Below are positions 54,532-62,983 of a DNA stretch of 64,000 bases, one piece after another. Location of the stretch: positions 1 through 64,000 of the forward strand of contig CAKPQS010000002.1 in assembly GCA_934179675.1 (NCBI GenBank), read 5' to 3'. The DNA is from an uncultured Bacilli bacterium. Its GTDB lineage: Bacteria; Bacillota_I; Bacilli_A; RF39; UBA660. Numbering within the stretch: the first letter of the stretch is position 1; each line of letters starts with the position of its first letter. The notes under the pieces were generated by a model, which had not been told where the DNA came from, did not search any database, and saw nothing but the letters and a program-made list of their open reading frames with translations. A program made the translations under genes and the position numbers.

Positions 54532-55415
54532 AATCAGGATTTGTTGGAATAATAGGAAGAAGTAATGTTGGAAAATCAACATTAATAAATAATTTAGTAG
54601 GAAGAAAAGTTGCAATTACATCAGATAAAGTACAAACAACAAGAAATATAATTCAAGGAATATATAATGATTCTGAAAGTCAAATTGTCTTTGTAGATAC
54701 ACCAGGAATACATAAACCAACACATAAATTAGGTAACTATTTAAATAAAGAAGCTTATTTTAGTATCGAAGATGTAGATGTTATTCTATTTGTTGTAGAT
54801 GGCAGTGTAAGTATTGGTCCTGGTGATAAATTTGTAATTGAAAAATTAAAAAAAGTTAATAAAGATGTTATTTTAGTTATCAATAAAATAGATAAAATGA
54901 CAAATGAATATATAATGAAAAAAATATTAGAATATAAAGAATTATATGATTTTAAAGAAATAGTACCTGTAAGTGCTCTAAAAAGTAAAAATAAAGATGA
55001 ATTAATCAAAACAATAAAATTATATTTAAAAGATGACATTAAATATTATGATGATGATACATTTACAAATAAACCAGTAAAATTTTTAATAAGTGAATTA
55101 ATAAGAGAAAAAATATTTAATTTAACAAGAGAAGAAATACCACATTCTGTTACAGTTGTAGTTGAACAAATGAAAAGAAATAAAGGAAATCTTGTAATAA
55201 ATGCTATGATTGTAGTTGATAGAGATGCCGTTAAAAAAATAATTGTAGGACATAATGGTTTTATGATAAAAGAAATAGGAATAGAAGCAAGGAATGATAT
55301 AGAAGAATTATTAGGAGAAAAAGTATATTTAGAATTGTTTGTTAAAACTATTGATTCATGGCGTGATATTGATAAATATATAAAAGAATTTGGATATAAT
55401 GAAATAGATGAATAA
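54528..55415 (+). CDS. era: GTPase Era
   Basis: 295 residues from the ATG at 54528 (GGGAGGT 6-12 bases upstream; the ATG at 54513 precedes that site). G domain: GRSNVGKST (about 9-17), DTPGIHKP and NKIDK. The C-terminal KH domain has VGHNGFMIKEIG..AR.DIE (about 245-265) and binds the 3' end of 16S rRNA for 30S maturation. The ATG overlaps the P-type ATPase TGA. Followed by yqzL and recO as in Bacillus. Confidence 0.97.
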   Translation: MKSGFVGIIGRSNVGKSTLINNLVGRKVAITSDKVQTTRNIIQGIYNDSESQIVFVDTPGIHKPTHKLGNYLNKEAYFSIEDVDVILFVVDGSVSIGPGDKFVIEKLKKVNKDVILVINKIDKMTNEYIMKKILEYKELYDFKEIVPVSALKSKNKDELIKTIKLYLKDDIKYYDDDTFTNKPVKFLISELIREKIFNLTREEIPHSVTVVVEQMKRNKGNLVINAMIVVDRDAVKKIIVGHNGFMIKEIGIEARNDIEELLGEKVYLELFVKTIDSWRDIDKYIKEFGYNEIDE

Positions 55416-55454
55416 AATATAAAAAAGTAATCATAATCTATATTAGGTGAGAAT

Positions 55455-55562
55455 ATGAAAGATATGTTATGGTTACTTTTTAAAAATACAGGTAAAATAG
55501 AGTATTTTATGAAATATAAGGAGTTAGAACATGAACGAAATAGAGGGAATAATAGTAAATGA
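55455..55562 (+). CDS. yqzL: YqzL-like small protein
   Basis: 35 residues: M-K-D-M-L-W-L-L-F-K-N-T-G then KIEYFMKYKELEHER. This matches the short YqzL family, whose gene stands between era and recO in Bacillus subtilis, exactly as here. AGGTGAGAAT lies before the ATG. Its 3' end overlaps recO by 32 bases, and the recO ribosome site AAGGAG lies within it, so the two are probably coupled. Function unknown. Confidence 0.8.
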   Translation: MKDMLWLLFKNTGKIEYFMKYKELEHERNRGNNSK

Positions 55563-56262
55563 AATAGATTATCAAGATAAAAGTAAAATTATTTATGTTC
55601 TAACAAATAGTGGTTTAATTAGTATGATTGCTAAAGGATGTAAAAGTCCTAAAAGTATACTTAGACCTTATACAGATAAATTAACATATGGTAAATTTTA
55701 TATAAAATATAAAGAAAATAAATTATCCATATTAAATAATTTTGATAATTATATAAATTTCAAAAATATAAGAAATGATTTTAATAAATTAGGATTTTCT
55801 ATGTATTTATTAAATTTAAGTTATCAAGTAGCAAAAGAAAATTTTAAAAGTAATGTTTATTATAATTTAATTGAAGGACTAAAAAAAATAGAAGAAGGTA
55901 TTAATCCATTAGTTATAACAAATATAATCGAACTAAAATATTTAAATAATTTAGGAGTTGAACCAATTTTGGATAAATGTTCATGTTGTATGCAGCAAAA
56001 TAATATAGTTGGATTATCCATTAGTAAAGGTGGATTAGTATGTTCAAATTGTTTTAGTAATGATATGGTAGTAGATGAAAAAGTAATTAAATTAATTAGA
56101 TTATATTATTGTATTGATATTAAAAAAATAAAATGTTTTAATGTAGATAAAAGTATAGTAAATGAAATAAATAGATTTTTAGATAATTATTATGAAAAAT
56201 ATACAGGTTTATATTTAAATGGTAAAAAAGTAATAAGTGATATATTTAATAGGCTTTATTAA
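55531..56262 (+). CDS. recO: DNA repair protein RecO
   Basis: 243 residues. N-terminal OB fold (EGIIVNEIDYQDKSKIIYVLT), helical middle and a four-Cys zinc site (CSCCM ... CSNC, about 151-173). RecO anneals SSB-coated DNA and loads RecA together with RecR. AAGGAG precedes the ATG, inside yqzL. Confidence 0.93.
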   Translation: MNEIEGIIVNEIDYQDKSKIIYVLTNSGLISMIAKGCKSPKSILRPYTDKLTYGKFYIKYKENKLSILNNFDNYINFKNIRNDFNKLGFSMYLLNLSYQVAKENFKSNVYYNLIEGLKKIEEGINPLVITNIIELKYLNNLGVEPILDKCSCCMQQNNIVGLSISKGGLVCSNCFSNDMVVDEKVIKLIRLYYCIDIKKIKCFNVDKSIVNEINRFLDNYYEKYTGLYLNGKKVISDIFNRLY

Positions 56263-56318
56263 ATATATACTTTTTTTTTATTTAATGATATAATTAATAA
56301 ACGAAAGCGAGTGGTTCT

Positions 56319-57119
56319 ATGTATTTATTAATACCTCAAAATGAAGAAGAAATATATGAATTAAAAGAATATTATGATGGACTAATATTAAGTGTAGAAA
56401 ATTTAAGTATTAATTATAAAACATTTAGTTTAGATAAAATTAAAGAAATTATTCAAAATGTTAAAAATAAAGAAATATTTATTAATTTAAATAAAAATAT
56501 GCATAATAAAGATATTCCTTTATTAAAAGAAACATTAAAAATTCTTGATGAATTAGAAATTAAAGCTATTTTATATTATGATATTAGTATTGTTAATATA
56601 GGATCTAAACATGATTTAGTTTGGTCTGCATGTCATATGACAACTAATTATAAAACAATGGATTTTTGGTATAAAAGAGGAGTAAAATATACATTTTTAT
56701 CAAATGAAATTACTTTAGAAGAAATTAAAGAAATAAGTAAAAATACAAAAATGGAATTAATGGTTCAAGTATTTGGATATACTCCTATATTTGCGTCAAT
56801 TCGTGATATTGTAAAAAATTATCGCAAAACATTTAAATTAGAAGACAATTCAAAAGTAAACTATATAAAACATGAAAATGATCTATATCCAATTGTAAAT
56901 GAAAAAGAAACAGTAGTATATAATTCTAAAATATTAAATGCAATTGATGAAATAGATGAATATAAAAAAATGAATATAAAATATTTTATTATTAATTCAT
57001 TTTTAATAGATGATATAAAAGAAGTATTACAAAATTTTAAATCAAACAAAAAATTTAATTATCAAAATCAAGGAAAGGGTTTCTTATATGAAGAAACAAT
57101 ATATAAGGTGAAAAAATGA
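56319..57119 (+). CDS. U32-like protein without the Cys motif
   Basis: 266 residues. Related in layout to the N-terminal barrel half of U32 (YrrN/YrrO) proteins: LDELEIKAILYYDISIV, DLVWSACHMTTNYKTMDFWYKRGVKYTFLSNEIT and VQVFGYTPIF. The Cys motif of active U32 proteins is missing. Its TGA overlaps the next gene (ATGA), which is the full U32 protein, so the two probably work as a pair like YrrN-YrrO. Function inferred: tRNA hydroxylation complex. Confidence 0.7.
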   Translation: MYLLIPQNEEEIYELKEYYDGLILSVENLSINYKTFSLDKIKEIIQNVKNKEIFINLNKNMHNKDIPLLKETLKILDELEIKAILYYDISIVNIGSKHDLVWSACHMTTNYKTMDFWYKRGVKYTFLSNEITLEEIKEISKNTKMELMVQVFGYTPIFASIRDIVKNYRKTFKLEDNSKVNYIKHENDLYPIVNEKETVVYNSKILNAIDEIDEYKKMNIKYFIINSFLIDDIKEVLQNFKSNKKFNYQNQGKGFLYEETIYKVKK

Positions 57120-58327
57120 AAAAGCCCGAATTACTCGCACCTGCTGGTGATTTAGAAAGACTAAAAGTAGCACTTAATTATGGTGCTGATGCTGTTTATT
57201 TTGGTGGAACAATGTTTGGATTAAGAGCAAATGCTATTAATTTTTCAATGGATGATATAAAAGAAGGAACAAAATATGCTCATGATCTAAATAAAAAAGT
57301 GTATGTAACGGTTAATATTGTTTTACATAATAAAGAAACAGAAAACATTTTAGAATATTTAAAAGAATTAGATAAAATAGGAATAGATGGTATAATTGTG
57401 TGTGATCCTTATATAGTAGAACTTGCTAAAAATAATACTAATTTAAATATTTGTATATCAACTCAACAATCAACTCTTAATTATGAAGCTGTAAAATTTT
57501 GGCATAAAGAAGGTGTTACAAGAGTAGTATTAGGTAGGGAAGCTACTAAAGAAGATATTATTAAAATAAAACAAGAAGTACCAGAAATGGAAATAGAAAC
57601 ATTTATTCATGGAGCAATGTGTGCATCATATAGTGGAAGATGTGTATTATCTAATTATTTTACTGGAAGAGACGCTAATAGAGGAGGATGTGCTCAAATA
57701 TGTAGGTGGACATTTGATCTATTGGATGAAAATAAAAATTTAATTAAATGTGCAAAAAAATTTACATTTCAAACAAAAGATTTAACAATGTTAAAATATA
57801 TTCCTGAAATGATAGATATAGGTGTTGATTCATTTAAAATTGAAGGAAGAATGCGATCAATTTATTATATAGCATCAGTAGTAAGTATATATCGTAAAGT
57901 AATCGATGAATATTGTAATAATAAAGAAAAATATGAATATAATTTAAATTGTGAACGCACTTTATCATCTGTTGCCAATCGTGATTCAATTACACAATTT
58001 TTTAATGGGAAAAATAATGAAGAATGTCAATACTATAATGAAAGAAAAGAAATATCTAATCAAGAATTTGTCGCCCAAGTATTATCTTATGATAAACAAA
58101 CTTCATTAGCAAAAATGCAACAAAGAAATAATTTTAAAAAAGGTGATACAATTGAAATATTTGGACCCGAAATAGAAAATATTAAAATAATTGTAAATGA
58201 AATGTATAATGAAGATATGGAACAAATTGATGTCGCACCCCATCCACTACAGATAATATATATAAAAATACCTAAAATTGTATATAAAAATAATTTAGTA
58301 AGAAAAATTATTGACAAAGATGAATAA
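57116..58327 (+). CDS. trhP: U32 family tRNA hydroxylation protein (TrhP/YrrO type)
   Basis: 403 residues. N-terminal PELLAPAGDLERLKVALNYGADAVYFGG and the U32 signature E-T-F-I-H-G-A-M-C-A-S-Y-S-G-R-C (about 160-175), followed by NRGGCAQICRW with two more Cys. Family members YegQ/TrhP and YrrN-YrrO make 5-hydroxyuridine at the tRNA wobble position, using prephenate. Older annotation calls them collagenase-like peptidases. AAGGTG lies before the ATG. The greA promoter lies within the last codons. Confidence 0.88.
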   Translation: MKKPELLAPAGDLERLKVALNYGADAVYFGGTMFGLRANAINFSMDDIKEGTKYAHDLNKKVYVTVNIVLHNKETENILEYLKELDKIGIDGIIVCDPYIVELAKNNTNLNICISTQQSTLNYEAVKFWHKEGVTRVVLGREATKEDIIKIKQEVPEMEIETFIHGAMCASYSGRCVLSNYFTGRDANRGGCAQICRWTFDLLDENKNLIKCAKKFTFQTKDLTMLKYIPEMIDIGVDSFKIEGRMRSIYYIASVVSIYRKVIDEYCNNKEKYEYNLNCERTLSSVANRDSITQFFNGKNNEECQYYNERKEISNQEFVAQVLSYDKQTSLAKMQQRNNFKKGDTIEIFGPEIENIKIIVNEMYNEDMEQIDVAPHPLQIIYIKIPKIVYKNNLVRKIIDKDE

Positions 58328-58339
58328 ATATAGTATATT
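58311..58339 (+). promoter_or_regulatory. greA promoter
   Basis: TTGACA (58311-58316), 17-base spacer and TATATT (58334-58339). The -35 is inside the end of trhP. Confidence 0.85.
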
Positions 58340-58371
58340 TAAATGCGTTAAATTTAAAGAGGTGAAAATAA

Positions 58372-58839
58372 ATGGATGAAAAGAAAATATATTTAACAGA
58401 AGAAGGATTAAACGAGTTAAAAAATGAACTTGATTATTTAAAATTAGAAAAAAGACCTGAAATAATAAACGCTTTAAAAGATGCAAGAGCACTTGGAGAT
58501 TTAAGTGAAAATGCTGAATATGATGCTGCAAGAAGTGAACAAGCATCAACAGAAGCAAGAATCAAGGAATTAGAAAAAATGCTTGAAAACGTAGAAATCA
58601 TTTCAGATGTTAAAACTGATTCTGTCGCACTTGGTACAAAAGTAAAATTAGAATATGTAGGAGACGATGAAACTGATGAATTTTCTATAGTTGGTTCAAA
58701 AGAAGCCGATCCATTTTCAAATAAAATATCTAATGAAAGTCCAATTGCACAAGCAATATTAGGTCATAAAGTTGGCGATATTGTCAATGTTATTAGTCCT
58801 AATGGTGAATATCAAGTAAAAGTTGTAGAAATTTTTTAA
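58372..58839 (+). CDS. greA: Transcription elongation factor GreA
   Basis: 155 residues. N-terminal coiled coil (about 8-75) with the acidic tip in ARALGDLSENAEYDAAR (Asp and Glu that reach the RNA polymerase active site) and a C-terminal FKBP-like domain (SPIAQAILGHKVGDIVNV). It rescues backtracked RNA polymerase by stimulating transcript cleavage. GAGGTGAAA precedes the ATG; a strong terminator follows. Confidence 0.97.
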   Translation: MDEKKIYLTEEGLNELKNELDYLKLEKRPEIINALKDARALGDLSENAEYDAARSEQASTEARIKELEKMLENVEIISDVKTDSVALGTKVKLEYVGDDETDEFSIVGSKEADPFSNKISNESPIAQAILGHKVGDIVNVISPNGEYQVKVVEIF

Positions 58840-58859
58840 AGGCAAAAAGCCTTTTTTTT
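58838..58859 (+). terminator. greA terminator
   Basis: 6-bp stem AAAGGC / GCCTTT (58838-58843, 58849-58854), loop AAAAA, followed by T. Confidence 0.9.
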
Positions 58860-58868
58860 CAAAAGTAG

Positions 58869-58897
58869 TTGAAAAAAAGTCAAAAATATTATATACT
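58869..58897 (+). promoter_or_regulatory. tig promoter
   Basis: TTGAAA (58869-58874), 17-base spacer and TATACT (58892-58897), 24 bases before the tig ATG. Confidence 0.85.
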
Positions 58898-58921
58898 AAT
58901 AATCGTATTTAAGGAGGAATT

Positions 58922-60166
58922 ATGAAAAAAGAAATATCTAAAAAATTAGATGGTGCTGCTTGGGAAAAACAAATTGAAAAAGCTTATGAAAAAGCAAGTA
59001 AAAATTTCAAAGTTGATGGATTTAGACCAGGACATGCTCCAAAAGATATCTTTATGAAAAAATACAAAGAAGAAACATTATGGATGGATGCAGCTGAAAA
59101 TTATATTGAAGATGCTTATAAAGAAGTAATGGAAGAAAATAAAGATTTAGAATTAGTTGCACAACCTAAAGTAGAAATTAAAAGTTTAGATAAAAATGGT
59201 GTTGAATTTGTATTTACATTAGTAACGAAACCAGAAGTAAAATTAGGTAAATATAAAGGTTTAGGAATTAAAAAAGAAGAAACAACCGTTACTAAAGAAG
59301 AAATTGAAAAAGCTATTGAAGAAATGAGAAATCATTATGCTGATTATGCTATTAAAACTGGCAAAATAGAAAATGGCGATATTGCTGTTATTGATTTTGA
59401 AGGATTTAAAGATGGTGTTGCTTTTGAAGGTGGTAAGGGTGAAAACTATTCATTAACAATTGGTTCAAATACATTTATTCCAGGTTTTGAAGATCAATTA
59501 ATTGGTCATGAAGCTGGGGAAGAAGTAGATGTAAATGTAACATTCCCAGAAGATTATCATGCTGAAAATCTAAAAGGTGCTAAAGTAACATTTAAAGTTA
59601 AAATTAATACAGTAAAAGAAAAAAATATTCCAGAATTAGATAAAGATTTCTTTGCTGATTTAGGTATGGAAGGTATTGATTCAAAAGAATCTTTAGAAAA
59701 ACAAGTTGAAGAAAATATTAAAACAAGAAAAGATTACGATAACGAAAATAAATATATTGATGCTCTACTTGATGTTGCTACAGATAATATGGAAGTAGAA
59801 GTACCAGAAGAAATGGTATATGATGAAACATCAAGAATGTTAAAAAGATATGAAGAACAACTTGGTATGCAAGGAATTAAATTAGAAGATTTTTATAAAT
59901 TTACTAAATCAAATGAAGAAAATTTAAGAGAAAAAATGAAAGATGAAGCTTTAAAAGTAGTAAAACAAAGATTATTACTTGAAGCAATAGTAAAAGAGGA
60001 AAGTTTAGAAGTAACAGATGAAGAAGCTGAACATGAAGCTGAACATTTAGCAGGACATTATAATATGTCAAAAGAAGATTTCCTAAAAGAATTTGGTGGA
60101 TTAGAAGCTGTTAAATATGATTCACTAGTAAGAAAAGCATTAGAAATATTAAAAGAAAATGACTAG
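58922..60166 (+). CDS. tig: Trigger factor
   Basis: 414 residues. The ribosome-binding domain carries the signature loop as GFRPGHAP (residues 33-40; about 10 earlier than in E. coli because the first strand is shorter). A TAA in frame just before AAGGAGG excludes a longer start. The PPIase (FKBP-like) domain spans about 140-230 (GDIAVIDFEGFKDG) and a helical C-terminal chaperone domain follows. It folds nascent chains at the exit tunnel. It has its own promoter. Confidence 0.96.
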   Translation: MKKEISKKLDGAAWEKQIEKAYEKASKNFKVDGFRPGHAPKDIFMKKYKEETLWMDAAENYIEDAYKEVMEENKDLELVAQPKVEIKSLDKNGVEFVFTLVTKPEVKLGKYKGLGIKKEETTVTKEEIEKAIEEMRNHYADYAIKTGKIENGDIAVIDFEGFKDGVAFEGGKGENYSLTIGSNTFIPGFEDQLIGHEAGEEVDVNVTFPEDYHAENLKGAKVTFKVKINTVKEKNIPELDKDFFADLGMEGIDSKESLEKQVEENIKTRKDYDNENKYIDALLDVATDNMEVEVPEEMVYDETSRMLKRYEEQLGMQGIKLEDFYKFTKSNEENLREKMKDEALKVVKQRLLLEAIVKEESLEVTDEEAEHEAEHLAGHYNMSKEDFLKEFGGLEAVKYDSLVRKALEILKEND

Positions 60167-60225
60167 TTTTGTCGTTTTTCCCAAATATTAAAATAAATAT
60201 GATATTATTTATCTAGGTGATAAAT

Positions 60226-60312
60226 ATTAAAAAAATTGATCAAATGTTTAATGAAATATTAAATGATGTTCAAAAAATAAAAAAATCTACATGGTTAAAA
60301 CTTAAAGAATAA
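60226..60312 (+). CDS. Possible 28-residue small protein with ATT start
   Basis: After AGGTGATAAAT an ORF from ATT (60226; or GTG 60217 within the ribosome site) encodes KKIDQMFNEILNDVQKIKK then STWLKLKE, amphipathic and lysine-rich. It ends at TAA (60310-60312), which lies in the loop of a strong terminator, as for several real genes of this window. No family recognised. It may instead be a small RNA. Confidence 0.35.
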   Translation: MKKIDQMFNEILNDVQKIKKSTWLKLKE

Positions 60313-60326
60313 TCTTTAAGTTTTTT
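60297..60326 (+). terminator. Terminator between tig and the E2-like gene
   Basis: 12-bp stem AAAACTTAAAGA / TCTTTAAGTTTT (60297-60308, 60313-60324), loop ATAA, then T. Confidence 0.9.
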
Positions 60327-60327
60327 C

Positions 60328-60356
60328 TTAACATTTAAAAAAAAGTATGTTATACT
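60328..60356 (+). promoter_or_regulatory. Promoter of the E2-like gene
   Basis: TTAACA (60328-60333), 17-base spacer and TATACT (60351-60356), 24 bases before the GTG start. Confidence 0.75.
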
Positions 60357-60380
60357 TATATAGTAGTATGGAGGAGTTAA

Positions 60381-61238
60381 GTGGCAAGGGATAGAAAAGA
60401 CGCTAAAAGAATAAAAAATTTAACATCGACACAAAGAGTAATATATTATTTGAAGAAAAAAAGATGTGATTCAGATGTCTATATTAATATGAAAGTTGAT
60501 ATGACAAATGCAATAAAATATATTGAAAAACAAAAAAATGATGGTAAACATATAACGTATTTTCATTTTTTCTGTGCAGCAGTTGCAAAAACAATATATA
60601 ATAGGCCATTATTAAATAGATTTATAATGCCAGGTGGTAAAGTTTATGAACATAATGATGTATCAGTTGGATTTGTTGCAAAAGTTAAGTTTGAAGATTA
60701 TTCAGAAGAATATTTAGCAGTTGAACATTTGAAAAGAGAATATAATTTATATGATGTTTCAGATAAATTAAATAAAACAGTTGAAAATTTACGAAAAAAT
60801 AATAAAAATGCGACCGATAAAACAGCAGATTCATTAGCGAAATTACCAGCACCTATATTTGATATTGTAATGAAAATAATAAAATTTATGGATAATCATG
60901 ATTTATTACCTGAAACTATAACAAAAAATAGTTTATATCATTCATCAATTATAGTATCAAATTTAGGAAGTTTTAAATCATCTTCTATATATCATAATTT
61001 AACAGATTTTGGAACGGCATCAAGTTTAATAACAATGGGTGCTATACATAAAGAACCTGTTATAAATAATAATGGAGAAGTAGAAGTAAAAGATATATGT
61101 GATTTTGGAATCAATTTAGATGAAAGAATAGGGGATGGCTATTATTTTGTTAAAAGCATGAAAATGTTTGAATATATAATAATGCATCCAGAAGTTCTAG
61201 AAGAGCAATTAGGCGATCAATTGACAATTGACGAATAA
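60381..61238 (+). CDS. E2/CAT-like acyltransferase domain protein without lipoyl domain
   Basis: 285 residues from GTG with GGAGG 9 bases upstream. The fold is the catalytic domain of 2-oxoacid dehydrogenase E2 / chloramphenicol acetyltransferase: THITYFHFF-type strand (KHITYFHFFCAAVAKT), IIVSNLGSF and FGTASSLITMGAI. No lipoyl or E1/E3-binding domain is present and no E1 or E3 gene is nearby. The usual DHRxxDG active site is DERIGDG, with Glu instead of the catalytic His. It may have a non-catalytic or altered role. Confidence 0.75.
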   Translation: MARDRKDAKRIKNLTSTQRVIYYLKKKRCDSDVYINMKVDMTNAIKYIEKQKNDGKHITYFHFFCAAVAKTIYNRPLLNRFIMPGGKVYEHNDVSVGFVAKVKFEDYSEEYLAVEHLKREYNLYDVSDKLNKTVENLRKNNKNATDKTADSLAKLPAPIFDIVMKIIKFMDNHDLLPETITKNSLYHSSIIVSNLGSFKSSSIYHNLTDFGTASSLITMGAIHKEPVINNNGEVEVKDICDFGINLDERIGDGYYFVKSMKMFEYIIMHPEVLEEQLGDQLTIDE

Positions 61239-61276
61239 TTTGCTAAAATATTAGTCGAGAAGAAAAGGTGGATTGA

Positions 61277-61606
61277 ATGTATCAAGATAGAATTCTATTA
61301 ACAAGTAAAGATATTTATGAAAAAGAATTTAAAGTCGATACAAGAGGGTATCGTCCTCAAGAAGTGGATAAGTTTTTAGATGATATAATGAGAGATTATG
61401 AAGAATGGAGAAAAATTGTATCTGAACTTGAGGAAGAAAAAAAAGAACAATTAGAAGAAATAATAAAATTAAAGCAAGAAATTAGATACTTAAAAACACA
61501 ATTAGAAGTAGCAAAAGATGGAAAACCAGAAACAAGTATAAACAATACAGATTTATTAAGAAGAATATCTAATTTAGAAAAGGTTATATACGGAAAAGAA
61601 GAATAA
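61277..61606 (+). CDS. gpsB: Cell-division protein GpsB (DivIVA family)
   Basis: 109 residues. The N-terminal membrane/PBP-binding domain (LTSKDIYEKEFKVDTRGYRPQEVDKFLDDI) is characteristic, with a coiled coil (about 35-78) and a short C-terminal trimerising helix. GpsB links division proteins and penicillin-binding proteins at the septum. The adjacency to rnpB is as in Bacillus. The TAA lies within the P1 helix region of rnpB. AAGGTGG precedes the ATG. Confidence 0.93.
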   Translation: MYQDRILLTSKDIYEKEFKVDTRGYRPQEVDKFLDDIMRDYEEWRKIVSELEEEKKEQLEEIIKLKQEIRYLKTQLEVAKDGKPETSINNTDLLRRISNLEKVIYGKEE

Positions 61607-61942
61607 TAACAGACAAACGCTGCATTTTATATAATGTAGAGGAAAGTCCATGCTCGCACTATCTGTGATGATAGTAGTGTTCATGTAAGGGGAATAAATA
61701 ACCCTTAGTAGTTTAAAGCTAACGGCGACTAAAAACCTTAAAAGGTTATATGTTGTAAAGTGCCACAGAAACGAGTATTTGGGAAACCAAATAATGAAAC
61801 GCGGTAAACCCCATGAGCGAGAAACCCAAATTATGGTAGGGGAACCTTGATGTCGGAAATAAGAACGAATAAAGGATCGAAAGATAGATAAATGTTTGTC
61901 GCCTTTATAGGTACAGAACATGGCTTATGTTATTATTATTTT
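61602..61942 (+). ncRNA. rnpB: RNase P RNA, type B
   Basis: The P4/CR motif GAGGAAAGTCCATGCTCGCAC (given here as 61640-61660) and the closing ACAGAACATGGCTTAT are hallmarks of Bacillus-type RNase P RNA. AATAATAACA (61602-61611) pairs with TGTTATTATT (61928-61937) as P1; a T-run follows and probably ends the transcript. It is the ribozyme that matures tRNA 5' ends. Ends are estimated from P1. The sequence begins inside the 3' end of gpsB. Confidence 0.93.
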
Positions 61943-61960
61943 TTTGAGGAGTTGAGATGC

Positions 61961-62371
61961 TTGAAGGATATTGGAGCGAAACTTAAAGAAGCTAGAGAAA
62001 GTATTGGTGTTTCTGTAGAGGAAGCAGCGGAGGATTTAAAGTTAAAAGTATCACAGATTGAAAATCTTGAAGCTGGTAATATGGAAGCATTCCAAGATGT
62101 TTTTTACTTAAAATATTTTATTAAGGATTATGCAAAGTATTTGGGTCTTAAACATGAAGATTTAGTAGATGAATTTAATGAATATTTATTTGATTATACA
62201 TCTAAAATATCGATTGAAGATGTTAAAAAGAAACAAGATATTATTGAAGATAAAGCTACTATTCATTCACCATATACTAAAAAGTTAAGGGAACCATTAA
62301 AATTATCAAGTATTATACCTTATGTGATAATTATTATTGTTGCTATCTTAATAGCGTTTATTGTATTGTAG
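61961..62371 (+). CDS. RodZ-like membrane protein with HTH domain
   Basis: 136 residues from TTG at 61961, chosen because GAGGAG stands 9 bases upstream, downstream of rnpB; a longer frame would run into rnpB. The N-terminal HTH_25 domain (about 1-75: IGAKLKEARESIGVSVEEAAEDLKL, then DVFYLKYFIKDYAKYLGL) is followed by a linker and a C-terminal membrane helix (about 115-134). RodZ links MreB to the wall machinery; this form lacks the extracellular domain. Placed before pgsA as in Bacillus ymfM-pgsA. Confidence 0.85.
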   Translation: MKDIGAKLKEARESIGVSVEEAAEDLKLKVSQIENLEAGNMEAFQDVFYLKYFIKDYAKYLGLKHEDLVDEFNEYLFDYTSKISIEDVKKKQDIIEDKATIHSPYTKKLREPLKLSSIIPYVIIIIVAILIAFIVL

Positions 62372-62380
62372 GAGGCAAAA

Positions 62381-62971
62381 ATGAATTTACCAAATAAAAT
62401 AACGTTTTCAAGAATAATACTAACGATTTTTATTTTAATTTTACTTGTTTTTCCGTTTGAAGAAGCAGGTATTAAAATGCCACAATTATTTGTAAGTGAA
62501 ATGATTGTTGTTGATATTAAGTATCCAATAGCAGGAGTATTATTTATAATTGCTGCTTTAACAGATATGATAGATGGTAAACTAGCTAGGAAAACAAACC
62601 AAGTAACTGATTTGGGTAAAATGTTAGATGCTATAGCTGATAAAGTATTAGTAAATACAATTTTAGTTGCGTTATCAGCATCAGGATTTGTTCATCCTAT
62701 TATTCCAATTGTTGTTATATTTAGAGATGAAGTTGTAAATTCTATTAAAATGGTATCTGGAAATAAGGGAAAGGTTATTGCAGCTAGTAAAATGGGTAAA
62801 TATAAAACAGCATGTATGATGACTGGAATAGCGCTTACTTTATTTTATAATTTACCATTTGAATTATGGAATTTAAAGGTATCTGATATGCTACTTGTTG
62901 TAGCAATGGTATTAAGTGTAATATCAGGTATCCAGTATTATGTAAATAGCAAAAAAATAATCATGAATTGA
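62381..62971 (+). CDS. pgsA: CDP-diacylglycerol-glycerol-3-phosphate 3-phosphatidyltransferase
   Basis: 196 residues, with about five membrane helices. The CDP-alcohol phosphotransferase motif is complete: D-M-I-D-G-K-L-A-R (about 65-73), then G, LDAIADK. It makes phosphatidylglycerol phosphate, the first committed step to phosphatidylglycerol. AGGAGG lies before the ATG, 9 bases after the RodZ-like gene. Confidence 0.95.
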   Translation: MNLPNKITFSRIILTIFILILLVFPFEEAGIKMPQLFVSEMIVVDIKYPIAGVLFIIAALTDMIDGKLARKTNQVTDLGKMLDAIADKVLVNTILVALSASGFVHPIIPIVVIFRDEVVNSIKMVSGNKGKVIAASKMGKYKTACMMTGIALTLFYNLPFELWNLKVSDMLLVVAMVLSVISGIQYYVNSKKIIMN

Positions 62972-62983
62972 TTATTTTTTTTT
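62951..62983. terminator. Bidirectional terminator between pgsA and the FemX-like gene
   Basis: 13-bp stem (62951-62963 / 62969-62981) with A-run and T-run arms, loop TGAAT. The pgsA TGA and the FemX-like TAA both lie within it. Confidence 0.9.

Noticed and set aside
57116..58327. Collagenase-like peptidase function for the U32 gene
   Set aside because: Older family name; the close relatives YegQ/TrhP and YrrN-YrrO act in tRNA hydroxylation.
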